From the NCBI GenBank assembly GCA_000727475.1, contig KL647289.1, forward strand, positions 8,730,154-8,794,153: 64,000 bases of DNA, read 5' to 3'. Made by a program: the position numbers and the translations under genes. The stretch comes from Sarcocystis neurona. Taxonomy: Eukaryota > Apicomplexa > Conoidasida > Eucoccidiorida > Sarcocystidae. The stretch's first letter is position 1; every line of letters starts with the position of its first letter. Shown one piece after another: positions 1-12,400 of this stretch. The notes under the pieces were generated by a model. It was not told where the DNA came from, made no database searches, and worked only from the letters and a program-made list of their open reading frames with translations.

Positions 1-2694
1 AAGACGGGATAAATATTCAGCGGCGGGATCTGTAAAATATGTGCGTATAGATAGATTGATACAGGTAGACAGAGATAGGTAGATAGATACGCAGGGAGCC
101 GCTCCCTGGTTAGTCGTATGCATGATGCTGTGCAGCTTACGTACCCGTACATCCAGACGCACGCAGTGAACTCGGCTGAGCACTGCTGTTTTTGTATGGT
201 AGGTGCCTGCTTCTATTTTTCAATGTAGACATACACTGAAACATTCGTAACAAAGATGTCGTCTCTGCAGGCATATATATATATATATATATACATATAT
301 GCAGGGCAATGGAGTGCGGCCAGCTACATAACGCATGCGCGCGGGCGATGGATGATGCTGTTGCCGCAGTGGCACCTGTCTGCGCCCACCACTCCACCGG
401 GCGCTCTCGCAGATGACGTCGCTGCTGCTGGCGTTCCTGCTGCTACCACCAAATATGTTGCTCGTGCCTCGCAAGCGCCGTCTCTTCTCCATCGTGACCG
501 TCTCCGTCTCTGCTGCAGCAACCGCTTTCGGAACCACCGCAGCAACTACTTTCGCCACACAAGCAACACGAGCGGTATCTCACCACTAACATTAGTTTTC
601 TCCTAGCAGCAGCCGCTCTAGCAGCAGCAGCAGCGGTTTCAGCGGCGCCACGCTGGGCAGTAAAAGCGGTTCTGCCATACGAACAGCGGCAGCACGAGAT
701 CCAGCAGGGACAACAGCACCAACGGCATCGTAGCGACAGTGTCACTGGTAATAGCATGTCTTCTAAGGAAAATGTAAGGGGCAGCAGAGCGGTACTGCCA
801 AGAGCAGGAGATCTGAAGACAGCGGCAAGAACAGTTGCTTTAACAAACCAACGAAAGCAGTTTGCGCCGTCTCAGCAGCACTTGTTGCGATGTTTCTTCA
901 AATCTGGTACTGAAGAATCTACAGAACTTTGCAGTTTCACACATTATACGCTATACCGTCTACGCACGTTCTACGCATGAATAAATTAACGTCTACGTAT
1001 TATATATATATATGTACATGTGTACACTCGAGGGTACACAACCGCACGCCGGAGACCCCTCTGTGCGTACAATCTTCCCCGTTTGCATGTAGACAATTGT
1101 GCATGCCCGTAGCCAAACTAGTTCTGTAGAGAATGCAGGTGGCTTGCGGGTACTTGCTTTGCCGCTCCACCCGCAGCAGCTCAAACTGAGCTCCAGCAGC
1201 AGAAGCTGGCTTACAGCAGCAGCAGCAGATGTTTGAGGCAGTAGTAGCAGCAGCACGAGCTGGCATTGCAAGACGAGCTTAGACAGTTGACGCGGAAGCA
1301 TCACCACTATTGAGACGGAGCCTGCTGCGTTGTTGCTGGCAGTAGCTGCTAGCGATAATATCCAACCGAAGAGGGAGCGAGCAGTACTGGGTGGACAGGG
1401 ATAGAGGGCGTTCCTGCAGCAGAAAGATGTGCTGCAATAATGAAAGATTCTGCGCTGCTGCGCTGCCGCTTCCTGCTGCTGGCTGTTATCAGCTCTGCAA
1501 TCACATTAACGCAAAGCGACATACACAAAAATACATATACACGTATTCACGTGGGGAATACACTGCGCATGCATACGCATGCACATGTACGCGTACATCT
1601 ATATACAACGATACACTCGTCCGCAGCGGTATACGCAAATGCATATATATATATATATATATGTATGTACATGTATGCACGCGTACACACGTATGGACTC
1701 TATAAATGCATATATATGTGTACGCGTGTATGTGTTTGTACGCCTGTCTCGGAAAAAGCCTACCTATCAAGAAAAAGGACGTGAACACACACATACAGAC
1801 ACACGCAGGGATACGCGGCACCAGCAAATGATACGGACCCACGCAGGCGCAGTGGAGGGGAAGAAAACTGCACACGTACGTGCCAAGCGTGCACGTCTGC
1901 GGCGAGCGTCGGAGATCCGTTGATCTTTCGACGAAGGCAGACTCGCGTACCACGAAAAACGGAAAATTTTGCCGGATTTATTCACAGCAGCAGAAACAAA
2001 AATCCGAGACTTCTATATGCAGATCCGTTTGTACGTATATACACATCCGCGTGCTGTACATATATATATATATATATTTACGTATACATTTATAGGAATA
2101 CGCATACATGTATAGGAAGAACATGAGGCGTATTGATGTTTTTGTGTGAATCCACGCCCATTCGTACCGCAGTAATTATATGCCTGTCTCTAGAAATACA
2201 TATGTATATATACACACATATTTATATATGTATATGTTGCGGAATTCCGCGACACTTTGGTACAAACAGGAGGCACTGCGAATATACACTTGTGAAAGCT
2301 AAAAAAAATATATTTAAGTGCTACGCAGACGTGTACACGTAGATAAAAGCCCACGCATAGAGAAAAATCAATGTGCCAGAAAGACTGGACCACGTACCCG
2401 TAGTCGTAGTAAGGGCATGCAAATGTGTACCGCCGAGGAAGCAAGACTACGCCAATGGGTACGCACACTGTATGCGAGTTATATTTATATATATATCGGG
2501 AAAGACCACAAATTTGCGTATGGAGATGCACTGGTAAGGACGCGGATGCATATATATGTATACGTGAAGACTTGTACACACTGACGTGTATGTATATATA
2601 TATATATATATGTACAAGACAATGCAGAAGCACGCACACATACATATGTATACGTCTTAACAATTGGATACACACCTGGAAGAGAGAACGTTAC
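1..2694. other. Repeat-rich spacer, no gene recognised
   Basis: The stretch holds TA microsatellites near 273-300, 1003-1012, 1643-1663, 2058-2080 and 2590-2611. It has short CAG tracts near 601-640 and 1176-1262, and much TGTATAC-like sequence. Open frames here read as Ile-Tyr repeats from TATATA or as poly-Ser/Leu/Ala from CAG, so they are not evidence of coding. Minus-strand stretches near 1800-1990 and 2330-2470 could be further exons of the gene described at 2.7-5.8 kb, but I could not link them. Confidence 0.5.
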
Positions 2695-2823
2695 CTTTTT
2701 TTGGAACGGAGGCTTCTTAATCTTTGTCGCAAAGTAGTACGGAAGAGAAAACCAGAAATGTGTCTTGTGAAGACGGTGCACTACGTAAGGAGGGAGTCTG
2801 CACCAGCACGGAAGAAGACGAGT
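2695..2823 (-). CDS. Probable internal exon of an unidentified gene
   Basis: On the minus strand this 129-base segment is preceded by a pyrimidine-rich acceptor ending CATCCGCAG. It is followed by a donor reading AAAG|GTAACG. It is open for 43 codons in one frame and reads as ordinary, non-repetitive protein with a basic aromatic centre (HKTHFWFSLPYYFATKIKK). It lies downstream of the exons at 3345-5778 and in the same orientation, so it probably belongs to the same gene. The phase of the 3345 donor does not match this exon directly, so at least one exon between them is missing from the model. I do not recognise the protein. Confidence 0.35.
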
Positions 2824-2889
2824 CTGCGGATGCAAAAATAGAAGCTTGCGGATGAAGCAGCAGGAAGAGGAGTCGTGTTCGCTAAAAGG

Positions 2890-3700
2890 TACGAGCTGCA
2901 ACGGCTGCAGCCCCGCATAGGCAGACGAACGTTTTCACCAGGAGGGAGAAAAGTTACAAGATATGAGAGACCGAGTGTGCAGCAGCAAAGAGAAACACGT
3001 GCTGGCAGCGAGAGGAGTGTTTGTGAGACAGACAGGCAGTCGCAGGAGAAGAGAAGGTCCACGAGAGAACAGAAAAGCCACAAAGGAAGCAGAGGGAAGC
3101 AGCCGACGCCGAGAAGACGCCGAGGAAGAGGAAATGCAGAAGAAAAAGAGGGGGAAACGGAAGAAGAAATGAAGGTCTGTAATGGTGTGCGGCACCAGAA
3201 CTAGGAGGAGACCGTATTGACGGAAGAGGAGGAGGAGGAGTTGACACCTTAGCAGCTATCGAGCCTACTGACGAAGAAGCGACCGTCTCTCGGAGCAAGC
3301 AGTTGAAAAAGACAAAGACACGTAAAATACAGGTTGGCGCGTACCTGGGATGGCTGGTCGCAGATTTTTTGCGACAAGAAGCTTCTGCCGTCTTTCTACA
3401 AAAGCAGGCGGGGGCCACACAAACGCCTGAGCAACTGCCTGAGCTGCTTCCTCCTGGTCGGCGCCGGTCGACCGCGGGCGTGCTTTCAGAATCTTCACAC
3501 ACACGGAGAAGCCAGAAAGACAAACAGAAGAAGAAAAGGCAAGGAAAGAGTGAGAAGCAAGGTTCCCCCTCGAAAAAGATAAAAAGAGAAGGAGAGGAAA
3601 GAAAGGGGTACGAAGACGGCAGGAAGAAGGGTCGAAGAAGAAGACGAAGAGTTAGAGACAAGACGAAGAAAAAAGGGGGAGCAACGCATGCACTCAGGTA
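2890..3700. repeat. Purine-rich (GA) low-complexity tracts
   Basis: On the plus strand the sequence is dominated by G and A (AGAAGA, GGAGGA runs), especially 2940-3250 and 3500-3690. On the minus strand the same DNA is long pyrimidine tract, flanking the exon at 3345-3492. That placement fits polypyrimidine-rich introns of a minus-strand gene. The Lys/Arg/Glu-rich frames on the plus strand and the Ser/Phe/Leu-rich frame on the minus strand are by-products of this composition. Confidence 0.6.
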
Positions 3701-5778
3701 GCACGGGTATATCTCTTTGTACACATCAGGTGAGACACAGCAAAGACAGCGGTATGACGCTACGCGCGTAATAACACAGGCGCAGCACGTAAGGCGGTCG
3801 GGGCGCAGACAGCTACACACGTATATACGGAGAGCGGAAACGAGGAGAAGCAGAGAGACAGGTAGGAAGTAAAAAGACACGGATGTGGAGTGGATGAAAG
3901 TAAACAGCAGCTACTCAGGCAAACACATACACACACGACTGCAGGAACAGAAGCAGAAGCACTAGCACTCACCAACTTCACACTCATTTGTGTATGCACA
4001 TGTGTGTATATATATATATGACATCGACTGTGAAGGGACCTAGCTGCGGCTGTGTGGATGTGTAGCTATCCTTGTACACATGCAGGTGTATACAGGTAGA
4101 TGACAAAGATGTATATATACAGCGAGACACAAGGGCACTGAGGCAGATAAAATAGAGGAAGTAGAAAACGTTTCCTTCGTTAACAACTCTCTGCAAGTGC
4201 GTGAAAACACACACGTGGACATGTCAGCGTAGACAAAGTCGGCGATTATTTCATGCAGGGACCACGCACGGGTGTGTGTCTGCATGCACGTCGTCCTTCG
4301 TGGACGTGTGCGGATGAAGCAGTACCACCCTTGCATGTCCTGCCATATGTGTATGTACAAACAAACAGAGAGATGTAGTCCACACACACACACACATACA
4401 CACACACACACACACGCGTAGACACGCCTAGTGAAAGAGGGCTCTTAATCCATCTTTTTAGGTATCTATCTGTGTAAATCTGTCTGTCTGTGTCTGTCTG
4501 CGTCTGTCTATATGTACCACTCTGTATCTACCTACCGCTATCTCTCTATCAAGTTCTATCTGTATCTCTCTATCGACTTATATATATGTCTATATATCTA
4601 TGTCTATATATCTGTATCAATTTTCATCTGTTTATCGAATTCTGTTTAAATCTGTCAGTTTATATGCGTCTACACCTCTGTGTATCGATACTTACGTATA
4701 AATGTATACATCTATATCTATCTCCTGTATTTATCTACATGCACCTATCTACATCTATCTATATGATCATATCCATCCACGACCATCTGTACCTACGTCT
4801 TTCTTGATTTGCTTGAATCTGTCTACATCTTTTGATCTGTATTGCTGTACACCTGTCTATATATCTGTGCGTATATCGATATAGCAAGATTTTTCAAGAG
4901 TGTATACCGAATCTATCTACCCGTATCTATCTATCTGTATCTATTTATCCCTGACACTCACTATTTTTCATCTATACCTATCTATACCTATTTACGGCGC
5001 CTATCTATCTGTACCTTTCTGTCTCTCTACATACACGCGGGCGACGTACATAAAAAAATTTCAAAACATTGCGTCTGCGCACTCTGCCGTCCTAGTTGCA
5101 TGCAAAAAACTTCACTTTTGACAGCAGCTTCCCCACTCTTCCTGCCTCGCCCGCCTCCTGCAGGGCGGGGGCCGCCTGTGAGAAGTACAACCGCTGGTGC
5201 TTGGGAAAGAAAAAATTCTCTGGTGCAGCAGGGTCTTCTATCACGTTCGCGTGATGTCTTTTCGCCCGTTGACTACTCCTACCTTCTCACAGTGTACTAA
5301 CATACACATGTCGAGTAGTAGGTATACTTATATACATGGGACAGCTACCCATATATAGGACGGCCCATATGTAATGACCAGTATACACGTATAGGGGAGT
5401 CTCCGTAATCCAGAATACACATGAAGGAGAGTACCTATATAGAGAGAAAGAGAAAGAGAGGAGAGAATACTTTTAAATGTATATATATATATATGCAGAC
5501 AGTACATATGTAGAGGAGAGTAGGTAGAAAATATATATATATTTGTATATGTAGGGAAGCATGTAGGTGAAAATATATGGAGAAGAATATTCACGAAGGA
5601 GGGGTGTATATATACATACAAATATGTCCACATACATATATATACATATATAACATCTGTGTGTATATGCATACGTTTGGTATATACAAAGGGTGTCTGG
5701 GTATGGAAGAAAAACCTGTTTCTGCAGGATGTAGGATGTGGGGTGCGCTGTATGTACGGTGCGCAGAGGTGGGGCGGC
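3345..5778 (-). CDS. Unidentified multi-exon gene (partial model)
   Basis: Three minus-strand segments join in a consistent phase. They are 5688-5778, 5116-5282 and 3345-3492. Acceptors end CACAG, GAGAAG and GTGTGAAG. Donors read TTT|GTATAT, AAAA|GTGAAG and CCCAG|GTACGC. The last exon has a long pyrimidine tract just upstream. The joined reading is about 135 residues of non-repetitive sequence, including VIEDPAAPENFFFPKHQRLY and FVWPPPAFVERRQKLLVAK. No start or stop codon is placed, and the exon at 2695-2823 probably lies downstream. The gene sits behind the uL1 gene in the same orientation. I recognise no family. The mix of basic and aromatic residues would suit a small organellar or ribosome-associated protein, but that is a guess. 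The chance that open segments line up by luck is not negligible. Confidence 0.4.
4381..4415. repeat. (CA)n microsatellite
   Basis: The stretch is a nearly pure CA dinucleotide repeat with one TA interruption. It lies in an intron of the candidate minus-strand gene or in spacer. Confidence 0.9.
4446..5030. repeat. Degenerate TCTA/TCTG tetranucleotide tract
   Basis: For almost 600 bases the plus strand consists of variants of TCTATCTG and CTATCTAT (GATA/GACA on the other strand). The tract ends at about 5030, where unique sequence begins. It produces Ile-Tyr-Leu-Ser frames on the plus strand that are not genes. It falls inside the large intron between 5116 and 3492 of the candidate minus-strand gene. 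Confidence 0.85.
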
Positions 5779-6457
5779 CTGTGTAGTGTCACGAAGTATA
5801 CGTAGAAATACGTAAAGTTTGGAGAAGCTATCCTGCATACACAAACAACGAGCACATATACAGAAACCGAGGGAGACAGAGACAGAAGGCGAGGGGTAGA
5901 AAGCGACACGGAGAAGAGACACACAGATAGGGAGGGGGGGCCACAGAGAGGTAGACAGAGGGACAGCGTGTGTGTGTGTGTATATGTATAGCGGGTCTGC
6001 TCCATGGATATATATCCTTTCATCCAGACAGACAGGGAGACAGTCTGCGCACGTACATACATATGTGGCGTGCCTGCTGCTTTGATATGTGTAGGGTGTA
6101 TATATTTTGGATATGAATGCGTACGTAGGGCCGACAAGGAGAAATAGTGAATCTTCAACGAGGAACGTAGTTACGTAGACATACCGGGTGTTCCGCGAGG
6201 TGTAGGCTGTGTGTGAGAGAGAGAGATAGTCGGGTGTCTAGACACACACGTGAGTCCTTTCCATGTACAATCTAGATAGAAGGCATACGTTTCTGTGGAT
6301 ATGCATATAGGCATGCATATATATGCACTCGTCTGTGAGAATCGTCTCACGGAGGAATGTGTACGTATAAATGTGGAGGATATCTAGACACGCAGACACG
6401 CAGGGACAGTATTGGTTGATGTTTCGAACATTCCCGGAATTATCTGTGGAGCGGGTT
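5779..6457. other. Spacer between two minus-strand genes
   Basis: This stretch contains GTATATA-rich sequence, a TG repeat near 5969-5980 and GAGA-rich sequence around 5870-5960. It presumably includes the 3' untranslated region of the uL1 gene, which ends at 6458. No gene or terminator is visible. Confidence 0.5.
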
Positions 6458-9400
6458 TTATCCGCGCAGAAGCCGAGGCGACATGCATATGCGAATACAG
6501 CTCCTGCCAGTGGCAGGCCCCGCCTTGGGAAGAATCTGCGATTTACCACCTGCAGCCTCCTTTTTTCTTCACCTGCGTGTCCTGCTGCACACACTTCACT
6601 CTCTCAGCGTCTGTGTGGACAGGGAAGGGCGCACACACATATCAAACGTATACACATTGCGAAAGAGAAACGTTTACACGCACACATATATACATGTATG
6701 TCGAGCTCTCGATATAGACGTTAAGGAGGGGACAAGTGTTCTCCTGCAAGTTTTACATCTTTAACAACGCATTTGATATTTTCGAGAAGTTGCGCGGCGT
6801 CGAAAGATGTGCGGCCGATCACAACTTTGATTTCAGCATTTTCTCCCTCTGCCCGGAATTCCACGGCCTCTCCGCTTTTCACTGCGCGAACCGCTTCCTT
6901 TAAATTTGTCACGACGGTCCCTGCACAGGAAAAGAGAAAAAGAGGACAGAGAGACGCGAAGAGAGAGACACGTACACACAGAGAGAGAAACGTGGACCTC
7001 CGCGCTGCAGGAAGCGACGAAAAGAGTCACGCAGCAATGTGCGGACCGGAGCAGGGGAGGGGAAAAGGCAAGCCCTACACACATCTTCACCTCCACATAC
7101 ATATGTATGGAGAGCCACATCCGCACATACAGACGCCAATACAGATACAACAGGTACACAACACATGCGCGTACTGTCCAGAGGCTGTGTTATCCGAATG
7201 CGTGAAAGAAGTCCACCGGCGAGATAGGGAGAAAAGAACGGAAATGCGAAGTGAAAACGAACAGCAGAAAATCTTGCCTCCTATCCCTGTGGATCTACGA
7301 GTATTTACTGTCTGCGGCGCACGGCGTTGTTCTTCTGTCACACATCTGCACCTGCTCGTTAAAAGTAAAAGCGAAGCTACAGCAGAAGTCAAAGCGGAGA
7401 GAAGAAGGAGCCCTTTTGCTCTAGCAGGTGTCAGTATGTCCACGGTGCGTCTAGACGACTTTGTGGACGGGGCTTGCAGTAATTTTAACCACCTTCCCGC
7501 CGTTTCTACTCTCTTCTTCTCAGTGAGGTCGATCGCGTCGTCCTCTGTTTCTGCAGAGGACGCTTCTTGCATGCAAACAGGGAAGAAAGAAGTACATGGA
7601 GAGGAAAACGGCGGCAAAGCGTCCTCACACGAAAAAAGGCACACTGCTGCGTTCTGAACGGTCACTCACACTCCTTCACACGAAAACATTCACACGTAGG
7701 CACATTATATATATGCATCTCTACATATTTATGTATTTGGACTTGACATTTTAGGTGTATGTATACCTTGTCTACAGACGTAACCACATATACACACTCT
7801 CTCTATATATATATAACAAGCCACTGTCTTCTTGATCTGCGGAGCTCTCAACATACGTAGTGATATACTGGCTGATATAAAGAGAAAGTCACAGAGGGGC
7901 ACGTATATGAATGGATATACACATGTATATACATATATATATATTTATATGTATATTTATCTGCACGTACGTAATAGAGAGACGTGAGATGAAAAGACTC
8001 CCGCCCCTCACAAACCCGAAGGCACAAAGTGTATCTTAGCGCAGATACATGCATGCAACCGGGTATGTGTAAACTACTTCAACTCTCCAGAGATGCAACT
8101 TGCCGCGTGTTTATTAAGTGGCGGGCACACACGGCGGCGGGTCGAGAACCACGTGTGCGCATGCGTGGACTTCTGCGCGACATCATTTTATCGCGTATAT
8201 ACGCACGCGATAAATCTGCATTAAAACAGCTGTCCAGAGAATGACACTGGGGCGTCATCTAGACGTCTGTATGAATATTTGGCGCGGATGTGGACTTTCT
8301 ACATACCTACTGCTGCTACTATAAAATATTGCTGCAACTTGTCGAGGACAAGTGCAGAGCACGTCTGCGCGTGTGCGGGGACGTGGGAGTACAGGCCCTT
8401 CTTTGGAACGCGCCAAATACACTCAGAAACCGAGTAAACTTGAAAGGGTACCTTCTCGTATCTACACATATATATATATATATATATATATTCACACACG
8501 CTCACAGATACACGCGTGAGGCAAATTCTGCAAGGTGGAAGCGTATACCAGACTTGGGAGAAGGCATGAGCTTGCGGGGTCCGAGGACACGCGCCACTTT
8601 GAGTAACTGCGGCATGACGCTCGCGACCGCCAACGCCTTGTCAAAGCCCACCCATCTGTGCGTTGCAGTGGCAGCAGCAGCAGCAACAGCAGCAGCAACA
8701 GCGGCAGTAGCAACAGCAGCAGAAAAAAAGGTGAGGAAGGTGGCGTGCAGACGATTGAAGAAAAGAAGCCGCAGCAAAAGGAAACTGCATGTTGTTCCCC
8801 TGCAGTAAGAACGCGATAGGAAGGAAGCACGAAGAAAACGAAGGAGCAGCAGCCGGCGTAGCCACCGCAGTTGACCGAGTCAAGAAGGAAGAAGGGGACA
8901 AGGGATAAGCAGCATCATAACGAGACGCCACGCGCAGCAGCAGCAGCAGAGGCTGAAACGGAAAGGAAGAGAGACGGAGGAGGAGCAGCAGCAGAAGAAG
9001 AAAACCCCAGCAGCCGCGGCGGCAAGTGGTAAAGCAGTAGCAGCACACAAACCAACAACCGCAGCAAGAAAGCGTGAAAATGAGGAGTCGGAGCAACAGA
9101 AAGTCGCGACAGCAGCACTTTGGCGTCCTTTGAAAGAGCGAAGATACGTATTCAAGATCTACGACTTTTTCACCCATGAAGGATGAGCATGTTGGTACGT
9201 ATAATTCTGTCTACACACAAGTATACGAGTCTTCGAACGTACGTATCGCAGCAACTGCAAAAACTAAGGAAAAACAACAAGGAGCACCTGCCTTGCACAG
9301 CACCAACAACTGCAGCCCAACGTGGCTACAGCAACACACTACACCACCAGCAACCGCAGGGTGGTACACTAAAACAGCAGCAGCACGAGCGCAGCAGGAC

Positions 9401-12400
9401 GCTGGAGCAGCAGCTGCACACGCAGAGGACCAGCAAAAGCGAGAAACATTCTCAACAGGAGTATGAACGCATACAGAAACTGCAGCAGAACACCGTCGTC
9501 GGTGGACGAACTGCAGCGGCAGCAGCAGGAAGGCGCAATAGCTGCAGCGCCAAACACGGGACCGGCAACAGCCGTAGCATCACAGCAGCGCCAGCATCAA
9601 CACCAGACAATGGCACCTGCTGCTGCAAGAAAGGAAAACCCCAGCAGTATAGCAAGAGGGCAGCAGCAGCATCACAGAAGGTGGGAGCAGCAGAAGAAGC
9701 AGCAAACGAGCACCGTAGGGGGCGTCAGCAGCGTTTCCAACCGGTTTGAGTGGTAAGGGCCTGGATGAGAAAAGACATCTGCAGTGTTTAACGGCAGCAG
9801 TAGCAGCACAACACATAGCAGCAGCTCGGTAGTCGTGGCAAAAATTTCAGCACCTCCAGCAGCGACCGCGGGATAAGTGGCAGCTGCTCCAGGCAATACT
9901 TGTAGCAGTTGTACCAGCAGCAACCGCAGCATCCGTAAGTCAACACCTGCACCAGCATTATGGTCAGCAGCTGTACCACGTGCTGCAATACCGCAACAAC
10001 GTGGAGCACGCTCATGCTAACAGCAACTACAGCATCAATTAAGGCAGAGAAGCAGCAGCAGTAGCTGCAGAGCAGGGGCACGAGCAGCAAGGCAAGAGAA
10101 GTAAACCGCAGCAACCAATTTCCTACCCCTTAGCAACGCGAGGCAGCAGTGCCTCCACTCCGGCGTAGTCTGCGCCCAAGGCCAGCATCGCGGGTGCCTG
10201 CCCTCACAGCACCAACGCGAGCAGCAACAGCGCAACAGCAGCAGCGGCAGCTGACCAGAGCAAGCAGCAGCACCTGTAGCAGAACTACAAAAGTACAAGT
10301 AGGAGCCGCACGCCCAGTGTTTCTGACACCAACTGCAGCAGCACCCGCAGCATACGAGAGCAGCAGCTGCTGCACAAGACTTCTGCAGCCAACAGCACAC
10401 AGAAGGCAGCTCTCATGGAGAGAATAGAAGTAGCAGCAACACGATGTCAGCAGCAGCAGCGCATCTTCGAAAACAACAGCAGCCGTAGTTCACCTATCAA
10501 TACAGGAGCTTCAGCACACTACAGGCAGCAGTACTGGCTGCAGCAAATGCGGTATCTTATCTGTCGAACCAGCAGCAGCAGCAGCACATTCGAGCCGCGT
10601 CCTGCAGCAGCAGCAGCAGTAGCGTGACTGCAGAAACAGCAGCAGCAACAGCAGCATCTCAAACTCACTGTAGCAGCAGCGTGTGGACGCCGCCAGTAAC
10701 AGCAGGAGCACAGCAATGGGCGGAAAAACAGCAGAATACCAGTGCGAACACCAAGCTCCGCTGACGTATCGAGACAGCAGCTTCACACGCCCATCTCAGA
10801 GGACGGGGGAGGTTGTGGCACCAGAGATTCTGGCCTCTGCCGCCGCGTCGCTGCTGCAGCTGTTGCCTTGCTGCAAGGTCGACCACGCCAGTCCCATCAG
10901 CGACGGCAGTCCTCAACAGCAGCAGCAGCAGTAGTTTCGAACCTAGCACCAGCAGTCATCACACTCGTAGAAGCAGCCGTGGACGCGTCCTCTCCCCTGC
11001 AGTTCTGCTCCGAATACTGCTGCGGACGTGGATGTGAAGCGCAGCAGCAGCGGCGTCGAATGGTTGAGCACCCAAGAAGACAAACGGGAGACGCGAAAGA
11101 ACAGGGCGATACGCAAACAGACAAAATGGAAAAGTAGGGGAGGCAATGGACGAGACAAAACAAGAGGAAGACGGACAAAATGCTGAAGGAGGTCGAAGTG
11201 GTGAAGAATGTGGGGGGAGAGAAGATATAAGGGGAGAGGAGGAAGAAAGACGAAAAAGAGGAAAAGAAGGCAACGAGAAGGGGAGAAAAGAGAGAAGAAA
11301 ACTTGGAACAAGAAATTACCTCTTCGTCGGGACAGAATACTGCAAGGCGCACGTTGCTTCCCACACCGTGGGCGAGTGTACATACACCTCGCACACTTTC
11401 ACGCTTCAGATCTGCTGCTACGTTCAAACTCAGTCGCACCGTATCGCCCCTTTGTCCAGTGCTGCTGCTATCTGTTGCGCGTGCTTCTGCCTCTGCTGCT
11501 GCTGCTGCCCTTCCCCCAGCTGTTGCTGCCGCCTCCTCTTGCGGTCTAGCAGCCTCCCAGTCACGCTGCTGCTGTCCAAAATAGTCAAAAGTTGCGTAGT
11601 GCATGTGCTGTGCCCTCTGTCCTTCCTCTTCGAATGTTGCAGCCGATCCCACATCTGCTGCTGCCCCTGGTGCTGCTCTTACTGCTGCTCCTGCTTCTTC
11701 GGGGAAGAGAGAACGCGCTGCTGCTGCAGCAGCAGGCGAGGCAGACTGGGGAACAGGGGGAAGGAAGGCCTGCAGCACGCGTACAGCCTGCCACGGCGAA
11801 AGCTGTAGCGCCGCTTCCGCTGCTGCTGCTTCTTCCTCCTCTGCTTGGTCTTCTGCTGCCGCGACAGCAAGCTGCAGCGAGGGCTGCAGCGCTGTTGCGG
11901 AGCTCGCTGATGACGCCGAGAAAAGAGGGGGAGCCGGAGGGGGCGGCTGTCTCGTCTTCGGAATTCTGCTGCTTCGAAAAGGTATATAACGCTTCCATCG
12001 CTTCGCGATGGCACCGCCACTGCTGCTGCTGTTGTCCCAGCTGCTGCGGCAGTTCCAGCTACTTCTGCTGCCTAAACTGATGGTCCTGCACCAGCTGTCG
12101 TGACTGCTCACGCTGAGCTCGCTGTTGCGTAAGGTTCCGCCACCCCCGGTTAACCTGCTGCTGCTGCGGCTTAAGCTGCCTTTACGGCGAACATGAGCAG
12201 GACACAGGTACACGAGATGTCCTGACTCAGCAGGAGCATCAGCAGGGGCCAAGGCAGCAGAAAGAGACGGTTTTAAAAAGCAGATAGATCCCCAAGGGAC
12301 CGTAGAACGGCTGCTGCTCCTGCTACGCTTGACGTTGCTGGTGCTGGTTCCATGGTCGCCGCTGCCGTTGCCGGCCGCGCGGCTGTCTCTGTCGCTGCAT

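Noticed and set aside
2954..3880. 308-codon minus-strand Ser/Leu/Phe frame
   Set aside because: It is a polypyrimidine tract read as codons; better explained as intron around the exon at 3345-3492.
5328..6158. 276-codon minus-strand Ser/Tyr/Ile-rich frame
   Set aside because: It is produced by TATATA and GAGA simple sequence; only the short spliced segment 5688-5778, in a different frame, looks like protein.
8641..9177. Cys/Leu-rich minus-strand frame of 178 codons
   Set aside because: It is CTG-repeat translation in the wrong frame; the true uL1 exon at 8549-8655 is read in another frame.
9183..9749. 188-codon plus-strand Gln/Ser/Ala frame
   Set aside because: It lies inside uL1 introns on the opposite strand and is held open by CAG triplets, with no ordered segment.
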